Positions 63,716 through 64,000 of a stretch of 64,000 nt of DNA are shown one piece after another. The notes beneath the pieces are model-generated. The model was not told where the DNA came from, searched no databases, and saw only the letters and a list, made by a program, of their open reading frames with translations. The stretch's first letter is position 1, and each line of letters starts with the position of its first letter. The position numbers were made by a program, and so were the translations under genes. The stretch comes from Rhizobium sp. 18055 (GTDB lineage Bacteria; Pseudomonadota; Alphaproteobacteria; Rhizobiales; Rhizobiaceae), in assembly GCF_902706285.1 (NCBI RefSeq), contig NZ_CACSKD010000010.1, forward strand, positions 150,186 through 214,185. Reading direction: 5' to 3'.

Positions 63716-63791
63716 GGGCCTGTAGCTCAATGGTTAGAGCCGGCGGCTCATAACCGCTTGGTTGGGGGTTCGAGTCCCTCCGGGCCCACCA
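63716..63791 (+). tRNA. tRNA-Ile2 (anticodon CAU, lysidine-modified type)
   Basis: A 76-base cloverleaf with encoded CCA. Acceptor GGGCCTG pairs with CGGGCCC, the D-arm is GCTC..GAGC, the anticodon arm GGCGG-CTCATAA-CCGCT has anticodon CAT, and the T-arm is GGGGG-TTCGAGT-CCCTC with one wobble. The body resembles E. coli tRNA-Ile2 (GTGGTTAGAGC..CTCATAA..CGCTTGGT) rather than elongator tRNA-Met, so C34 should become lysidine through TilS and decode AUA. Automatic pipelines often label it tRNA-Met. Confidence 0.9.
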
Positions 63792-64000
63792 CTTTTTCCA
63801 GAACTTTCGCCGTGCTTGCCCGCGTCGCCGGCGTTTCTGGGCGGCAGGTCCGAGTCTTGCGCCGACTCCCCGCTGTAGCCGGACGCGAAAAATCGGAATT
63901 TTGACACCAAGTTCTGGAATTTTCAGGTTTCGCATTGGTCTGGCACGAATCTTTAATGAGGCTTTGAAGCTGTCTCAAACCTCGCTCGCAGCTGATGAGA
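63792..64000. other. Region downstream of the tRNA
   Basis: Some 209 bases to the window edge with no supported gene. Minus-strand frames here run across the tRNA and encode the artefactual RRDSNPQPSGYEP peptide. No integrase start, direct repeat of the tRNA 3' end or palindrome was seen in the visible part. Confidence 0.4.

Noticed and set aside
63585..63935. A 116-codon minus-strand frame containing RRDSNPQPSGYEP.
   Set aside because: It runs through the tRNA gene; this peptide is the well-known mis-annotation of tRNA antisense DNA.
63716..64000. Considered the tRNA as an integration site for a genomic island.
   Set aside because: No integrase or repeat of the tRNA 3' end is visible before the window ends.

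Overview
The window looks like chromosomal DNA of a Rhizobiaceae alphaproteobacterium (Rhizobium/Agrobacterium/Ensifer type). This is judged from the GC-rich coding style, the 3' strand of an alphaproteobacterial RNase P RNA at the left edge, adjacent btaA-btaB betaine-lipid genes, a PPi-dependent phosphofructokinase, a SIMPL/Omp28-type periplasmic protein, and an intergenic inverted repeat of the RIME type. No prophage, insertion sequence, integrase, CRISPR array or replication gene set was seen. The density is that of an ordinary chromosome: 58 protein genes, one tRNA and one partial structural RNA.

Layout. 1-2.6 kb: rnpB (partial) and two tandem paralogous FAD oxidoreductases of the sarcosine-oxidase type. 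2.7-14.2 kb: a cell-wall-rich stretch with two soluble lytic transglycosylases, an AmpD-like amidase co-transcribed with a TerB/J-domain protein, a GH25 lysozyme lipoprotein and an MltB-type transglycosylase, interleaved with pfp, a LysE exporter, a class C serine hydrolase and btaAB. 14.5-18.4 kb: a 25-codon membrane mini-ORF, metF, an ArsR-methyltransferase regulator and ettA. 18.6-26 kb: RNase T2, hydrolase, DMT exporter, CoA-transferase plus TPP enzyme, RidA, a DUF442 phosphatase-like protein and an aldose-epimerase-like protein. 26-30 kb: L,D-transpeptidase, LuxR-type regulator, orphan ParA.

30-45 kb is the most interesting catabolic region. On the minus strand, seven genes run from an N-formylglutamate-amidohydrolase-like protein through an APC permease, a glutamine-synthetase-like ligase, an XRE/PIN toxin-antitoxin pair, an aldehyde dehydrogenase and an iron alcohol dehydrogenase to a strong terminator. 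This gene content resembles the gamma-glutamylethanolamide route of amino-alcohol degradation known from Streptomyces (GlnA4). A divergent RpiR regulator, a four-gene ABC importer and an MHS symporter follow on the plus strand.

45-49 kb carries metH. Its upstream region holds a palindrome whose 16-bp core is identical to the one in front of the ArsR-methyltransferase/metF pair 32.5 kb away. This supports a local SahR-like methionine-cycle regulon. 49-54 kb: AGE-family isomerase, DUF2254 membrane protein, DHA2 drug exporter, alpha/beta hydrolase. 54.7-62.1 kb: a minus-strand operon of a polyamine-type ABC importer, an Asp/Glu racemase-family enzyme, a flavin-reductase-like protein and a heme-degrading-domain protein, with a divergent GntR/FCD regulator. 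The right end holds a small unknown protein, a SIMPL protein and a CAU tRNA that by its body is tRNA-Ile2.

All assignments come from reading motifs by eye; no database search was run. Starts were chosen by ribosome-binding site and family length and often differ from the longest open frame.
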